From NCBI GenBank assembly GCA_001920085.1, contig MNJC01000051.1, forward strand, positions 1 through 36,266: 36,266 nucleotides of DNA. Reading direction: 5' to 3'. The stretch is from Actinobacteria bacterium 13_1_20CM_4_69_9 (GTDB lineage Bacteria; Actinomycetota; Thermoleophilia; Gaiellales; Gaiellaceae). Below, in pieces: positions 1 through 6,773 of the stretch. Position 1 is the first letter of the stretch, and each line of letters opens with the position of its first letter. A program made the position numbers and the translations under genes. The notes beneath the pieces were generated by a model, which ran no database searches, was not told the origin of the DNA, and saw only the letters and a program-made list of their open reading frames with translations.

Positions 1-100
1 CGAGGAAGATGATCCGCTCGTTGAGCAGACGCGAGTAGATGTCGAACGAGCGCTCGCCGCGCGAGGTTTGCTCGATGACCATCGGGATAAGCGGGCTCAT
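1..100 (-). CDS. clpP: ATP-dependent Clp protease proteolytic subunit, N-terminal part (cut by window edge)
   Basis: Only the first 33 codons are in the window. They read MSPLIPMVIEQTSRGERSFD and continue into a YSRLLNERIIFL segment, which is the characteristic ClpP amino-terminus (axial loop followed by the first helix and strand). ClpP is the serine peptidase ring that degrades substrates unfolded by ClpX/ClpA/ClpC in the cytoplasm. The start is an ATG at 100-98, and AAGGAG at 110-105 is a strong ribosome binding site. That site sits directly after the tig stop codon (113-111), so clpP is the second gene of a tig-clpP operon, a common bacterial arrangement. The catalytic residues lie outside the window. 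Identification is from the N-terminus plus context. Confidence 0.9.
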   Translation of the reverse strand, partial: MSPLIPMVIEQTSRGERSFDIYSRLLNERIIFL

Positions 101-110
101 TGGGCTCCTT

Positions 111-1445
111 CTAGCCTCCGGGGGTCCACAGTTTCGTCTCTGTCTTGGGCTTTTCCTTGTCGGGGGTCCAGATTGCCTCGCGCGCGGCCGCCTGCTCGGG
201 CGGAATCCGCTCGACGTCGGCTGCGATCCGGTCGAGCGCGTGCGCGAGACGCAGCGCTTCGCGCTCCGACTCGTACGCGCCGGCCTCCTTCGCCTGCGCG
301 ATGATCTCGTCGCCGTCCTCGAACCGCTCCCGGAACGACTGGTCGACCTCGTCGTCGTCGACCGCGATGCCGAGCTCGTCGGCGGCCGCCTCGAGCAGCA
401 TCTCGCCGGCGACCGAGGCGATCGCCTGCTCGCGCAATCGCGCCACGAGCGCCTCGGCGGACTCGCCGGAGAGCTGGAGGTAGGCGTCGAGCGACCCGCC
501 GCTGCGCTGCATGACGCCGTCGAGCTCGCGCAGCAGCGTGCGCGTGCGAGCGTCGACGACCGGCCCCGAGACCTGCACGTTCGAGGCCTCGACGAGACGG
601 TCGAGCGTCGCGCGCCGGAAGGCCTCGTCGGCCTGGGCGTCGAGCTGCTCGCGGATGCGCTGCTCGATGTCCTCGCGCAGCTCCTCGAGAGTGTCGAACT
701 CCGAGGCGGACCGCGCCAGGTCGTCGTCGAGCGGGGGGAGTACCTTCTCCTTGATCTCCTTCATCGTGACGCGCACGGGAGCGGCTTCCGCCTCGCCCGG
801 GCGCTCGAGCCCGATCTCCTTCGCCTCGCCGGGCTGCATGCCGACGAGCTGTTCCTCCAGCTCGGGCAGGAGGCGTCCGGTGCCGAGCTCGACGACGTAG
901 TCGCGCTGTCCGCCGCCGTCGTCGTCGGTGACGAGATCGATGACAACGGTGTCGCCCTCCTGCGCCGGGCGGTTGTCGACAGGCGAGAGCTCGGCGACCG
1001 TCGACCGCAGCACGCTCAACTCGTGGTCGACGTAGTCCTCTGGAACCTCGGGCTCCGCGTACGGGACCTGCAGCTGCTTCCAGTCCGCCACCGCCGGCTT
1101 CGGCAGCACGCTGACCGTCGCCGTGAAGCGCCAGTCCTCGTCGTCCGACGACGGGAGCTCGTAATCGAGCTCCGGCTGCTCCGCCGGCCGGATCCGCGCG
1201 CGCGCCACGGCATTGCCGTACCAGCCGGCGATGTGACTCTCGATCGCTTCGGTGTAAAGCCGCTCTTTGCCGATCCGCGAGACCAGCACGGGCATCGGCA
1301 CCTTCCCCTTCCGAAAGCCCGGGATCTTGGCGCTCGCCGCGAGGTCGGACGCCGCGTGTTCCACGGCGTGGTGGACGTCCGCGCTCGGAACGTCGACCGT
1401 GAGCCGGACCTTGTTGTCCGGCAGCTCCTCTACCTGCGCGCTCAC
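111..1445 (-). CDS. tig: Trigger factor (ribosome-associated chaperone / peptidyl-prolyl isomerase)
   Basis: A 444-residue protein, about the usual trigger factor length. The ribosome-binding domain at the N-terminus carries the signature IPGFRKGKVP (about residues 39-48). A central FKBP-type PPIase domain follows (region with EGDTVVIDLV and LLPELEEQLVGM), then the long helical C-terminal substrate-cradle domain. It docks at the ribosomal exit tunnel and shields nascent chains. The same frame stays open upstream, but the family N-terminus begins at VSAQVEELPD, so I take GTG at 1445-1443. There is no Shine-Dalgarno there. Instead TCTAAT (1457-1452) ends 6 bases before the GTG, so the mRNA is probably leaderless. 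clpP follows after 10 bases. The charged C-terminal tail (EKPKTETKLWTPGG) is ordinary for actinobacterial trigger factors. Confidence 0.95.
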   Translation of the reverse strand: MSAQVEELPDNKVRLTVDVPSADVHHAVEHAASDLAASAKIPGFRKGKVPMPVLVSRIGKERLYTEAIESHIAGWYGNAVARARIRPAEQPELDYELPSSDDEDWRFTATVSVLPKPAVADWKQLQVPYAEPEVPEDYVDHELSVLRSTVAELSPVDNRPAQEGDTVVIDLVTDDDGGGQRDYVVELGTGRLLPELEEQLVGMQPGEAKEIGLERPGEAEAAPVRVTMKEIKEKVLPPLDDDLARSASEFDTLEELREDIEQRIREQLDAQADEAFRRATLDRLVEASNVQVSGPVVDARTRTLLRELDGVMQRSGGSLDAYLQLSGESAEALVARLREQAIASVAGEMLLEAAADELGIAVDDDEVDQSFRERFEDGDEIIAQAKEAGAYESEREALRLAHALDRIAADVERIPPEQAAAREAIWTPDKEKPKTETKLWTPGG

Positions 1446-1451
1446 CGGGCC

Positions 1452-1457
1452 ATTAGA
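1452..1457 (-). promoter_or_regulatory. -10 element of tig (leaderless start)
   Basis: On the minus strand the hexamer TCTAAT (5 of 6 matches to TATAAT) is followed by six bases and then the tig GTG. Transcription would begin at or next to the start codon. The 28 bases between tig and the divergent phosphatase gene hold both this element and the phosphatase ribosome binding site. Confidence 0.6.
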
Positions 1458-1473
1458 CCAAAGGAGCTCTACT

Positions 1474-2103
1474 GTGGGTCTTGTGCAGCTCTTCGTGATC
1501 GCCCGCCACGGGGAGTCGACGCTGAATTTCGAGAACCGCGTCAACGGCGACCCCGGCGTCCCGGTCCACCTGACGGAGAAGGGCCGTGACGAGGCGCGGC
1601 TGCTCGGACAGCAGATCGCGCACGTCCCGCTCGACCTCTGCGCGCACACGCAGTTCTCGCGCACGCGAGAGACGGCGGAGATCGCCCTCGCTGGGCGCGA
1701 CGTGCCGTTCGAGGAGCAGCCCGAGCTCGGCGACGTCGACATCGGCGAGCTGGAGGGAAGGACACTGGAGGACTACCGCGCGTGGAAGCGCACGCACACG
1801 CGGCGCGATCCGTTCCCCGGCGGCGAGTCGCTGGACGACGCAGCGCGCCGCTACGCCGGCGCGTTCGAGCGGCTCTTGCAGCGCCCCGAGTCGAACATCC
1901 TGATCGTCACGCATGAGATCCCGCTGCGGTACGCGATCAATGGAGCGGACAACTCGGACGAGCTCGACGGGCCGGCGCACCAACTCGCGAATGCGACGCC
2001 GTACCTGTTCGACGAGGAGGCTCTCGGCCGCGCCGTGGAGCAGATCCGGCGCGTCGCAGCCGACACTTCGCGACGATGCGGGCGACAGGACTCGAACCTG
2101 TAA
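1474..2103 (+). CDS. Histidine phosphatase family protein (phosphoglycerate-mutase-like)
   Basis: A 209-residue member of the branch-1 histidine phosphatase superfamily. The catalytic signature is IARHGEST near residues 8-15, with the phospho-accepting histidine in RHG. A second conserved arginine lies in FSRTRETAEIA, the acid in ELEGRTLEDY, and the second active-site histidine in IVTHEIPLR. Family members hydrolyse or transfer phosphate on small metabolites (CobC, PhoE, GpmB types); the substrate cannot be told. The start is GTG at 1474, seven bases after a good AAGGAG (1461-1466). A second in-frame GTG at 1483 is less well spaced. The stop codon lies inside the antisense of tRNA-Leu, so the last nine residues (RCGRQDSNL) are encoded by tRNA sequence and are probably not functional. 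Confidence 0.85.
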   Translation: MGLVQLFVIARHGESTLNFENRVNGDPGVPVHLTEKGRDEARLLGQQIAHVPLDLCAHTQFSRTRETAEIALAGRDVPFEEQPELGDVDIGELEGRTLEDYRAWKRTHTRRDPFPGGESLDDAARRYAGAFERLLQRPESNILIVTHEIPLRYAINGADNSDELDGPAHQLANATPYLFDEEALGRAVEQIRRVAADTSRRCGRQDSNL

Positions 2104-2162
2104 GGGGCGTGAGCCCCACTGGGACCTAAACCCAGCGCGTTTGCCAGTTCCGCCACGCCCGC
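2077..2162 (-). tRNA. tRNA-Leu (anticodon TAG)
   Basis: An 86-nt class II tRNA. The acceptor pairs GCGGGCG with CGCCCGC plus discriminator A. The anticodon stem CTGGG/CCCAG encloses loop TTTAGGT (anticodon TAG, reads CUA and related Leu codons). The long variable arm GGGGC-TCAC-GCCCC and a canonical T arm with TTCGAGT are present. CCA is not encoded. Its 3' end overlaps the 3' end of the histidine phosphatase gene on the other strand by 27 bases. Confidence 0.95.
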
Positions 2163-2219
2163 GCTCTCCCAGAGTAGACCGCGCTGGACGCGAAGCGTAC
2201 GATCACGTCCGCCAGGTTC

Positions 2220-2807
2220 ATGAAACGTCTCGGAGTCTTCGCCCTGTTGATGCTCGCAGCCGGCGCTGCCGCTGCGGCGGCGGCTGAGAATCATGTCGCC
2301 GCGCCGAGCGCCGCGCGTTGCGGCGGTCAGACGTGGCGGCTGAAGACGTTCAGCGACCTGCAGCGCACGCGGGTCGACGTGACGGCGCAATCGACGACGC
2401 TCGGCGCGATTCGCGAGCGGCGCGGCCCGGGGCGTGTGCCGACGCGGCGCACGACGCGGTACCAGCTGCACACCTGGGAGGTTCCCGCACAGATCACAGC
2501 CTTCCGCCTCGACGCGACAGGGTCGGTGCGCCTGGTGCTGTACGACGACAACGCATACATCAACGCCGTCATCCCGGCTCCCGCGTGCCTGTCTCCGCGC
2601 ACGCGTCAGCGCGCGAGCATCCTGGCTGCCTGGCACCTCTTCGTCGACAAGTGCGGTCACGCATCGTCGGAGTGGCAGTCGCTCGGCGCAATCTTCTTCG
2701 TGCGCGGGCTCGGCTTCTGGGGCGGGAAGACGCCGCAGCGCGGCGGCGCGCCGAACGGCGCCGAGCTACACCCCGTAACGGGCCTCAGGGTCGTCGCGGG
2801 CTGCTAG
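2220..2807 (+). CDS. Secreted protein of unknown function
   Basis: A 195-residue protein with a clear signal peptide: KR, then a hydrophobic run FALLMLAAGAAAAAAA with a likely cleavage around residues 20-24. The mature part starts with a cysteine-containing segment (ARCGGQTWRLKTFSD) and contains four further cysteines (two probable disulfides plus a C-terminal Cys). It ends in a segment GAPNGAELHPVTGL that I have seen in actinobacterial hypothetical proteins of this architecture, but no function follows from it. A -10-like TACGAT lies about 25 bases upstream. The ATG has only a weak AGG. The gene converges on the histidine kinase gene and overlaps its 3' end by 42 bases. Confidence 0.7.
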   Translation: MKRLGVFALLMLAAGAAAAAAAENHVAAPSAARCGGQTWRLKTFSDLQRTRVDVTAQSTTLGAIRERRGPGRVPTRRTTRYQLHTWEVPAQITAFRLDATGSVRLVLYDDNAYINAVIPAPACLSPRTRQRASILAAWHLFVDKCGHASSEWQSLGAIFFVRGLGFWGGKTPQRGGAPNGAELHPVTGLRVVAGC

Positions 2808-4270
2808 CGGATCGTCGCGGGCCGCCGGGCGGCCGTCGCCGGCCCCCGTCGCTGCCGGGAACTGCAGCCAGAACGTCGAGCCTTCTCCCTCGGCGCTCTC
2901 GAAGCCGATCTCGCCGCCGTGCGCCTCGACGATCTGCCGCGAGAGGACGAGCCCCAGGCCGGTCCCGCTGATCCCTCGCTCTCGGCCGACGTCGCCGCGG
3001 AAGAACTTCGTGAAGATGCGCTGCTGGTGATCGGTCGGGATTCCGAGGCCCTCGTCGCGCACCCAGATCCACGCCTCGTCGCCGACCAGCGAGGCACTCA
3101 CGTCCACGACGCCGCCTTCGGGGGAGTACTTGATCGCGTTCGAAAGGAGATTTCCGATCACCTGGGCGAGGCGGTCGCGGTCGCCGAACACGACGAGGTC
3201 GTCGTCGGCCGGATCGAGATGGAGGTCGTGGTTCGCGCTCTGAGCCGAGTACAGCATCACCTGCGCCTCGAGCAGATCGTTCAGATCGGTCTCCTCGAGC
3301 TTCAGCTCGATCGTTCCCTGCTCGATCCGCTGGATGTCGAGCAGGTCGTTCAGCAATTCGGCGAGCCGGCGCGCCTCCGTGCGGATCACTTCGAGGTAAC
3401 GCCTCATCTCGTCGGGCGGCAGCTCGCGGTCGAGCATCAGCGACGAGAAGCCGAGCACGCTCGCGAGCGGCGTCCGGAGCTCGTGCGAGACGTTGCTGAC
3501 GAGCTCGCTCTTCGTCTGTTCGCTCTCGAGCAGCGTACGGTTGCGCTCCTCGAGATCGGCGAGCGTGCTCTCGAGCGACGCCGCCATCGAGTTGAACGTG
3601 CGTTCGAGGCGTCCGACCTCGCCCGGGCCGTCCGTGCGCAGTCGACCCGAGAAGTCGCCGCCCGCAATCTGCTCCGCCGTATCCGCGGCCGAGCGCACGG
3701 GAGCGACGACGGCGCGGTTCACGTAGAGGGCGCCCAGCAGGATCAGCAGGAGGGCGGCGCCCAGGCCGATACCCCCGACGATGAGGGCCCGCTCGGCCGT
3801 CGTGTGCGCATGCGCAGCATGAAACTAACGAGCGGCTGCGAGTAATTCTTCAGGTAGTCGTTGATGGAGCGCTGGATCGCCAGCGCGCGCTCGTGCTGCA
3901 TCGAGTTGTCCGCCGTGAGTGCCAGCAGCTGCTGGATCGCATCGGGGTAGCTCTTCTGCGCGCGCGTCCATGGGGCCAGGTAGCGCCGTTGGTGCGTGAT
4001 CGCGAAGCCGCGCACGCCGGTCTCGAGGTCGACGACGAGCGTCTGCAGCTGGTTCGCGCTGGCGATGACCTGCTGCGAGCGGCGCGCCTCGAGCGAACGC
4101 TGTCGCAGGCCCGTGATCGCGAGAAAGAGGATGAGGAAGACGACGGCGAGGCCGAGCCCCACCAATGCCGCGGACATGACGATGCGGGTCACGAGCCCCG
4201 ACCGTGCCCACCATCCTCCGCGTTCTTCGTTGTTCGCTGCTGCGCCCGTGGCGCTCGGGGGCATGCTCAT
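2766..4270 (-). pseudogene. CHASE3-HAMP sensor histidine kinase, frame-disrupted and internally deleted
   Basis: The upstream part (4270 to about 3800) encodes a cytoplasmic N-tail, a first membrane segment (VGLGLAVVFLILFLAI) and the first two thirds of a CHASE3 sensor domain (DLETGVRGFAITHQRRYL). The reading frame then changes. The downstream part resumes with the second membrane helix (LIVGGIGLGAALLLILLGAL), HAMP, a coiled coil, HisKA with phospho-acceptor in SHELRTPLASV, and a complete HATPase_c (NLLSNAIKYSPEGG, GTGLGLVLSRQ). Compared with the usual CHASE3 length about 45-50 residues before the second membrane helix are missing. The break falls at a perfect 12-base palindrome, TGCGCATGCGCA (3805-3816). 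The ATG at 4270 overlaps the stop of the response regulator gene (ATGA). The product would be truncated after the CHASE3 domain unless the break is an assembly error. Confidence 0.75.
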
Positions 4271-4650
4271 GCTCTGTCCTCGAGCACCTCTTCCACGGCG
4301 GCCGCGATTCGCTCGGGCTCGAACGGCTTGACCATCACGATGTCGGCGCCGGCCTGCAGCGCCTGCTCCCGGGTCGCCGGCTGGGCCGTGAGGACGATGA
4401 CGCGCATGTCTGCCAACTCTTCTTCCTGCCGGAGAGCGCTCAGCACCTCTAGACCGCTCAGTCGGGGCATCATCATGTCGAGGATCACGACGTCCGGTCG
4501 CACACTTCGTGCGAGCTCCAGCGATTCCTCGCCGTCGTCGGCCTCCACGAACTCGTACGGGCCCTCGAGGCTGATGCGGATCAACTCACGAAGTGCCGGC
4601 TCGTCGTCGCAGATCAGCACGGTTGCTAGGGAACCGGCCATCTTCTCCAT
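4267..4650 (-). CDS. Response regulator, single receiver domain
   Basis: A 127-residue stand-alone receiver domain. The acidic pair is in LICDDEP (residues 15-16), the phospho-acceptor is D58 in VVILDMMMPRLSG, the conserved T lies in VIVLTAQ, and the K in VMVKPF is near residue 108. There is no output domain, so it probably acts through protein contact, as in phosphorelays or chemotaxis-like control. The frame is open upstream, but the domain starts at MEKMAGSLATVLI. ATG 4650 and ATG 4641 are both possible; GGAG precedes the second closely. It overlaps the start of the histidine kinase gene by four bases (ATGA), so the two were translated as a pair. Its cognate kinase is the disrupted gene described at 2766-4270. 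Confidence 0.85.
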   Translation of the reverse strand: MEKMAGSLATVLICDDEPALRELIRISLEGPYEFVEADDGEESLELARSVRPDVVILDMMMPRLSGLEVLSALRQEEELADMRVIVLTAQPATREQALQAGADIVMVKPFEPERIAAAVEEVLEDRA

Positions 4651-4729
4651 GCAAGCAGATCCCGGCTGAAACTCATAGAAACCATCGCCACACTCAAGAA
4701 AGATGCCGGGTCCGCCGATTTCCTGACTC

Positions 4730-5278
4730 GTGGCGGCGCACGATCTCCCGGATTTCGATCCGCGCGTCCTCGAGCGGTCGGCCGAGGCTGCATACCGCAG
4801 GGCGAACGCGATCTTCACCGGCTGCGTCGCCGGCGGCGTCGTCCTCGGCACGATGTTCGGCGCCACCCCGCTGACGCCGATCGGCGCCCACTGGCCGATC
4901 CCGCAGGCGTTCGGCTTCGCCACGATGCTGCTCGGCGCGCTCCTCGGCGGCGTGGTCGGCTACGTGGTGGGCGACACCCGGTCGGCGCTCTGCCGCCTGC
5001 AGGGGCAGACGGCGCTCGCCCAGCTCGAGGGCGCCAAGCACGCCCGGGCGATGGCAGACGCCATGCGCGAGATCCACGAGATTCACCAGCAGATACGCGG
5101 GCTGGCGCACGCCGCGCCGGCGGTCCCGGAATCGCCGCCCGCCCGACGGGCGCAATCCTCCCCGCCGGAGCCGGCGCCCGAGCAGTCGCCGTTCAACCTG
5201 CCCGCGCTGCCGGCGCTGCGCGTCGCCGCAGGCCAGTCGCCGCAGGTGAAGCCGCCGCCCGTCACGCCTTCGTCCTGA
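4730..5278 (+). CDS. Small membrane protein with glycine-rich double hairpin and coiled coil, unknown function
   Basis: A 182-residue protein starting at GTG 4730. Residues about 29-47 and 58-82 are hydrophobic and glycine rich (GCVAGGVVLGTMFGA and FATMLLGALLGGVVGYVVG), giving two membrane helices. A helical segment rich in Q, E and M follows (QLEGAKHARAMADAMREIHEIHQQIRGL), then a proline-rich low-complexity C-terminus. The N-terminal segment DFDPRVLERSAEAAYRRAN is amphipathic. I do not recognise a family. It lies divergently next to the response regulator gene, with no strong ribosome binding site. Codon use matches the neighbours, and a long GC-rich frame with membrane features supports it being real. 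Confidence 0.6.
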   Translation: MAAHDLPDFDPRVLERSAEAAYRRANAIFTGCVAGGVVLGTMFGATPLTPIGAHWPIPQAFGFATMLLGALLGGVVGYVVGDTRSALCRLQGQTALAQLEGAKHARAMADAMREIHEIHQQIRGLAHAAPAVPESPPARRAQSSPPEPAPEQSPFNLPALPALRVAAGQSPQVKPPPVTPSS

Positions 5279-5297
5279 CCGGCCTAGGATGGGCCGC

Positions 5298-5489
5298 ATG
5301 GCCGACGATCCCCAGCCGGAGCAAGAGGAGGAGAGCGAGCCACCGGAGTGTCCGCGCGGGCACGGCGCGATGCGGCTGCGCACGCGCTGGGCGAACGCGC
5401 AGTCGCGTCCCGGACAGAAGGGCTCGCACGCGCAGCCAGTGACGGAGTGGTTCTGTCCGCGCTGCGGACGCACGGCGCCCGCCGAATAA
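5298..5489 (+). CDS. Small zinc-ribbon protein
   Basis: A 63-residue acidic protein with two metal-binding knuckles, ECPRGHG near residue 17 and FCPRCGR near residue 54. The first knuckle uses a C-x3-H arrangement, so a CHCC zinc ribbon is likely. The ATG at 5289 is in frame, but I favour 5298: TAGGAT (5285-5290) ends exactly seven bases before it, which is the leaderless pattern seen repeatedly in this window, and no Shine-Dalgarno is present. Function unknown; such ribbons usually mediate nucleic acid or protein contacts. Confidence 0.65.
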   Translation: MADDPQPEQEEESEPPECPRGHGAMRLRTRWANAQSRPGQKGSHAQPVTEWFCPRCGRTAPAE

Positions 5490-5548
5490 GTGTCGATTCC
5501 CGCGGCTCCTCTTCGTCATAGGAGCGTCAACGACGGAAGGAGCGTGAC

Positions 5549-5899
5549 GTGAAATACATGCTGCTGGTCTGCTGGGACGCGGAGAGGATGAACGCGCGGG
5601 AAGAGCCTCGACCGGGCGACGCACGCGACCACGAGGGCTTCCCCTGGCTGAACGACCTGCAGGCGCGCGGGAAGTGGGTGACCGGCGACCAGCTCGCGCC
5701 ACCGCGGCGCGCGCGATCCGTCCGGGTGCGCGACGGGAAGAGGCTCGTCACCGACGGCCCGTTCGCCGAGACGAAGGAGCTCGTCGGCGGCTTCGACATC
5801 ATCGAGGCGGCGAGCCTGGACGAGGCGGTCGAGATCGCCGGAGGACATCCTGTGGCCGAGGTCGGAACGATCGAGGTGAGACCGTTCTGGGGCCAGTGA
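5549..5899 (+). CDS. YCII-related (DGPF domain) protein
   Basis: A 116-residue protein with the diagnostic motif TDGPFAETKELVGGFDII (about residues 67-84) of the YCII/DGPF family, an alpha-beta dimeric ferredoxin-like fold. Members are often encoded next to ECF sigma factors, but none is visible here, and the biochemical role of the family is poorly defined. The start GTG at 5549 is supported by GGAAGGAG (5535-5542) seven bases upstream. It is the last gene before the structured RNA locus; the RNA promoter starts about 35 bases after its stop. Confidence 0.85.
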   Translation: MKYMLLVCWDAERMNAREEPRPGDARDHEGFPWLNDLQARGKWVTGDQLAPPRRARSVRVRDGKRLVTDGPFAETKELVGGFDIIEAASLDEAVEIAGGHPVAEVGTIEVRPFWGQ

Positions 5900-5935
5900 C
5901 CCCGCCTGCGAAGGGACTGCGGGCCACTCGGCCTA

Positions 5936-5964
5936 TTGCGGAAACTGCCCGTAAGTGCTCTAAC
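5936..5964 (+). promoter_or_regulatory. Promoter of the large structured RNA
   Basis: TTGCGG (5936-5941), a 17-base spacer and TCTAAC (5959-5964) place a transcription start near 5971. That is exactly the first base of a 14-bp helix. The -35 overlaps an 18-base box (5921-5938) that is repeated with two mismatches at 22213-22230, in the same position relative to another promoter. Confidence 0.6.
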
Positions 5965-5970
5965 TAAAAA

Positions 5971-6725
5971 GTTGAACCGCCGGACCGATAGGAGGGCGGC
6001 GGCCCACCTTCCGTCGTTCCGGCGGTTCAGCGACGGGGCAGTCTTCCCTCCCCTGGACCCGTGAACGCAACCTATGGCCGGGCGACGCCCGTGCCTATGG
6101 TCGTTTGGGCAGTTTGCTCGCCGGGGCGACGCCCAGCTGGCGACAGCTACTACCCTGGAAGCAGACGGTTTCGGGGGTACGCCGCTGTCCCCGGGAACCG
6201 TTCCGTGAGCCGGGAGGAGACGGGTTGGGCCGCCAACCCGGGCTACCGCCCGGCTCACTTCCAACTGTAGGCGTGCGAAAGCGCGTGTTCGTCCGGCCTA
6301 TACCGGAGCTAGACGAAAGGCTATAGCGGGGCAGGGCTCGCCCTCGTAGTGTCGCGGCACCGTCAACGTGGGACCGAGCCGCCGGTGCCGCCATCAGACT
6401 GCGGTGGGCCGCCACCGCACTGCGCCCGGCGGTTCGGTTTCATCGCTCGAAAGGCCGGCGCGCGCGGGCAAACCCTCTGGCCGCAGATTGCTCACCCGCG
6501 CAACGCCGTTGAAGACGCTAGATGCTGCGGTTGTCGATGCGCAATGGGTCGACCGGCCCATCTTCGGGGTCTCGAAGGCCCGGTTTCAGGGCGTCTCGCG
6601 GGGACAACCGCCAGTGCAAGCTCCGGCACCGATTCCGCGTCTTGTTGGATAGGGGGAGGCCCCCGGGGGAAAACGCGCCTCTAGCGGCCTAGAAGCGCGG
6701 GGTTCACGGAGGCCACCCCCTTTTT
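5971..6725 (+). ncRNA. Large structured non-coding RNA of unknown family
   Basis: About 755 nt without a credible ORF but with dense, strong secondary structure. Visible helices: 5971-5984 with 6018-6031 (14 bp, one G-U) enclosing a GGGC-GGCG-GCCC hairpin; 6205-6214 with 6249-6258 (10 perfect bp) enclosing 6221-6228/6233-6240 (8 bp, GCCG loop); 6400-6407/6412-6419 (8 bp, GCCG loop); 6462-6468/6495-6501 (7 bp); 6527-6535/6603-6611 (9 bp, long range). Helix 6354-6362/6383-6391 (9 bp) crosses 6373-6382/6429-6438, which would make a pseudoknot. Two hairpins share GGGCGACGCCC (6080-6090, 6124-6134). It starts 7 bases after a promoter and ends in a terminator-like stem plus T5. I looked for RNase P (GAGGAAAGTCC, ACAGAAA), tmRNA (tRNA-like ends), SRP and intron signatures on both strands and saw none. 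Confidence 0.7.
6699..6725 (+). terminator. Probable intrinsic terminator of the structured RNA
   Basis: A short stem GGGGT (6699-6703) / ACCCC (6715-6719) is followed by C and then TTTTT (6721-6725). The stem is short, but the T run is the longest in this GC-rich region. It sits where the structured region ends, about 50 bases before the 3' end of the convergent hydrolase gene. Confidence 0.5.
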
Positions 6726-6773
6726 CCTGAACGCGTCGCCGCCCGGCCCGGTTTCGCCGGGTTACCGGTGTGG

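Noticed and set aside
39..1589. Long plus-strand ORF opposite trigger factor
   Set aside because: It is the antisense shadow of tig; composition is Arg/Leu/Asp repeats with no domain.
6061..6684. Short ORFs in both strands of the structured region (for example 6061-6270, 6349-6684)
   Set aside because: All are low-complexity Arg/Gly/Pro-rich shadows, on both strands, with no start signals. The base-pairing explains the sequence better.
5971..6725. RNase P RNA or tmRNA
   Set aside because: Neither the conserved P4/J motifs of RNase P nor a tRNA-like domain with a GGTTCRA T-loop is present on either strand, and the length is about twice that of either.
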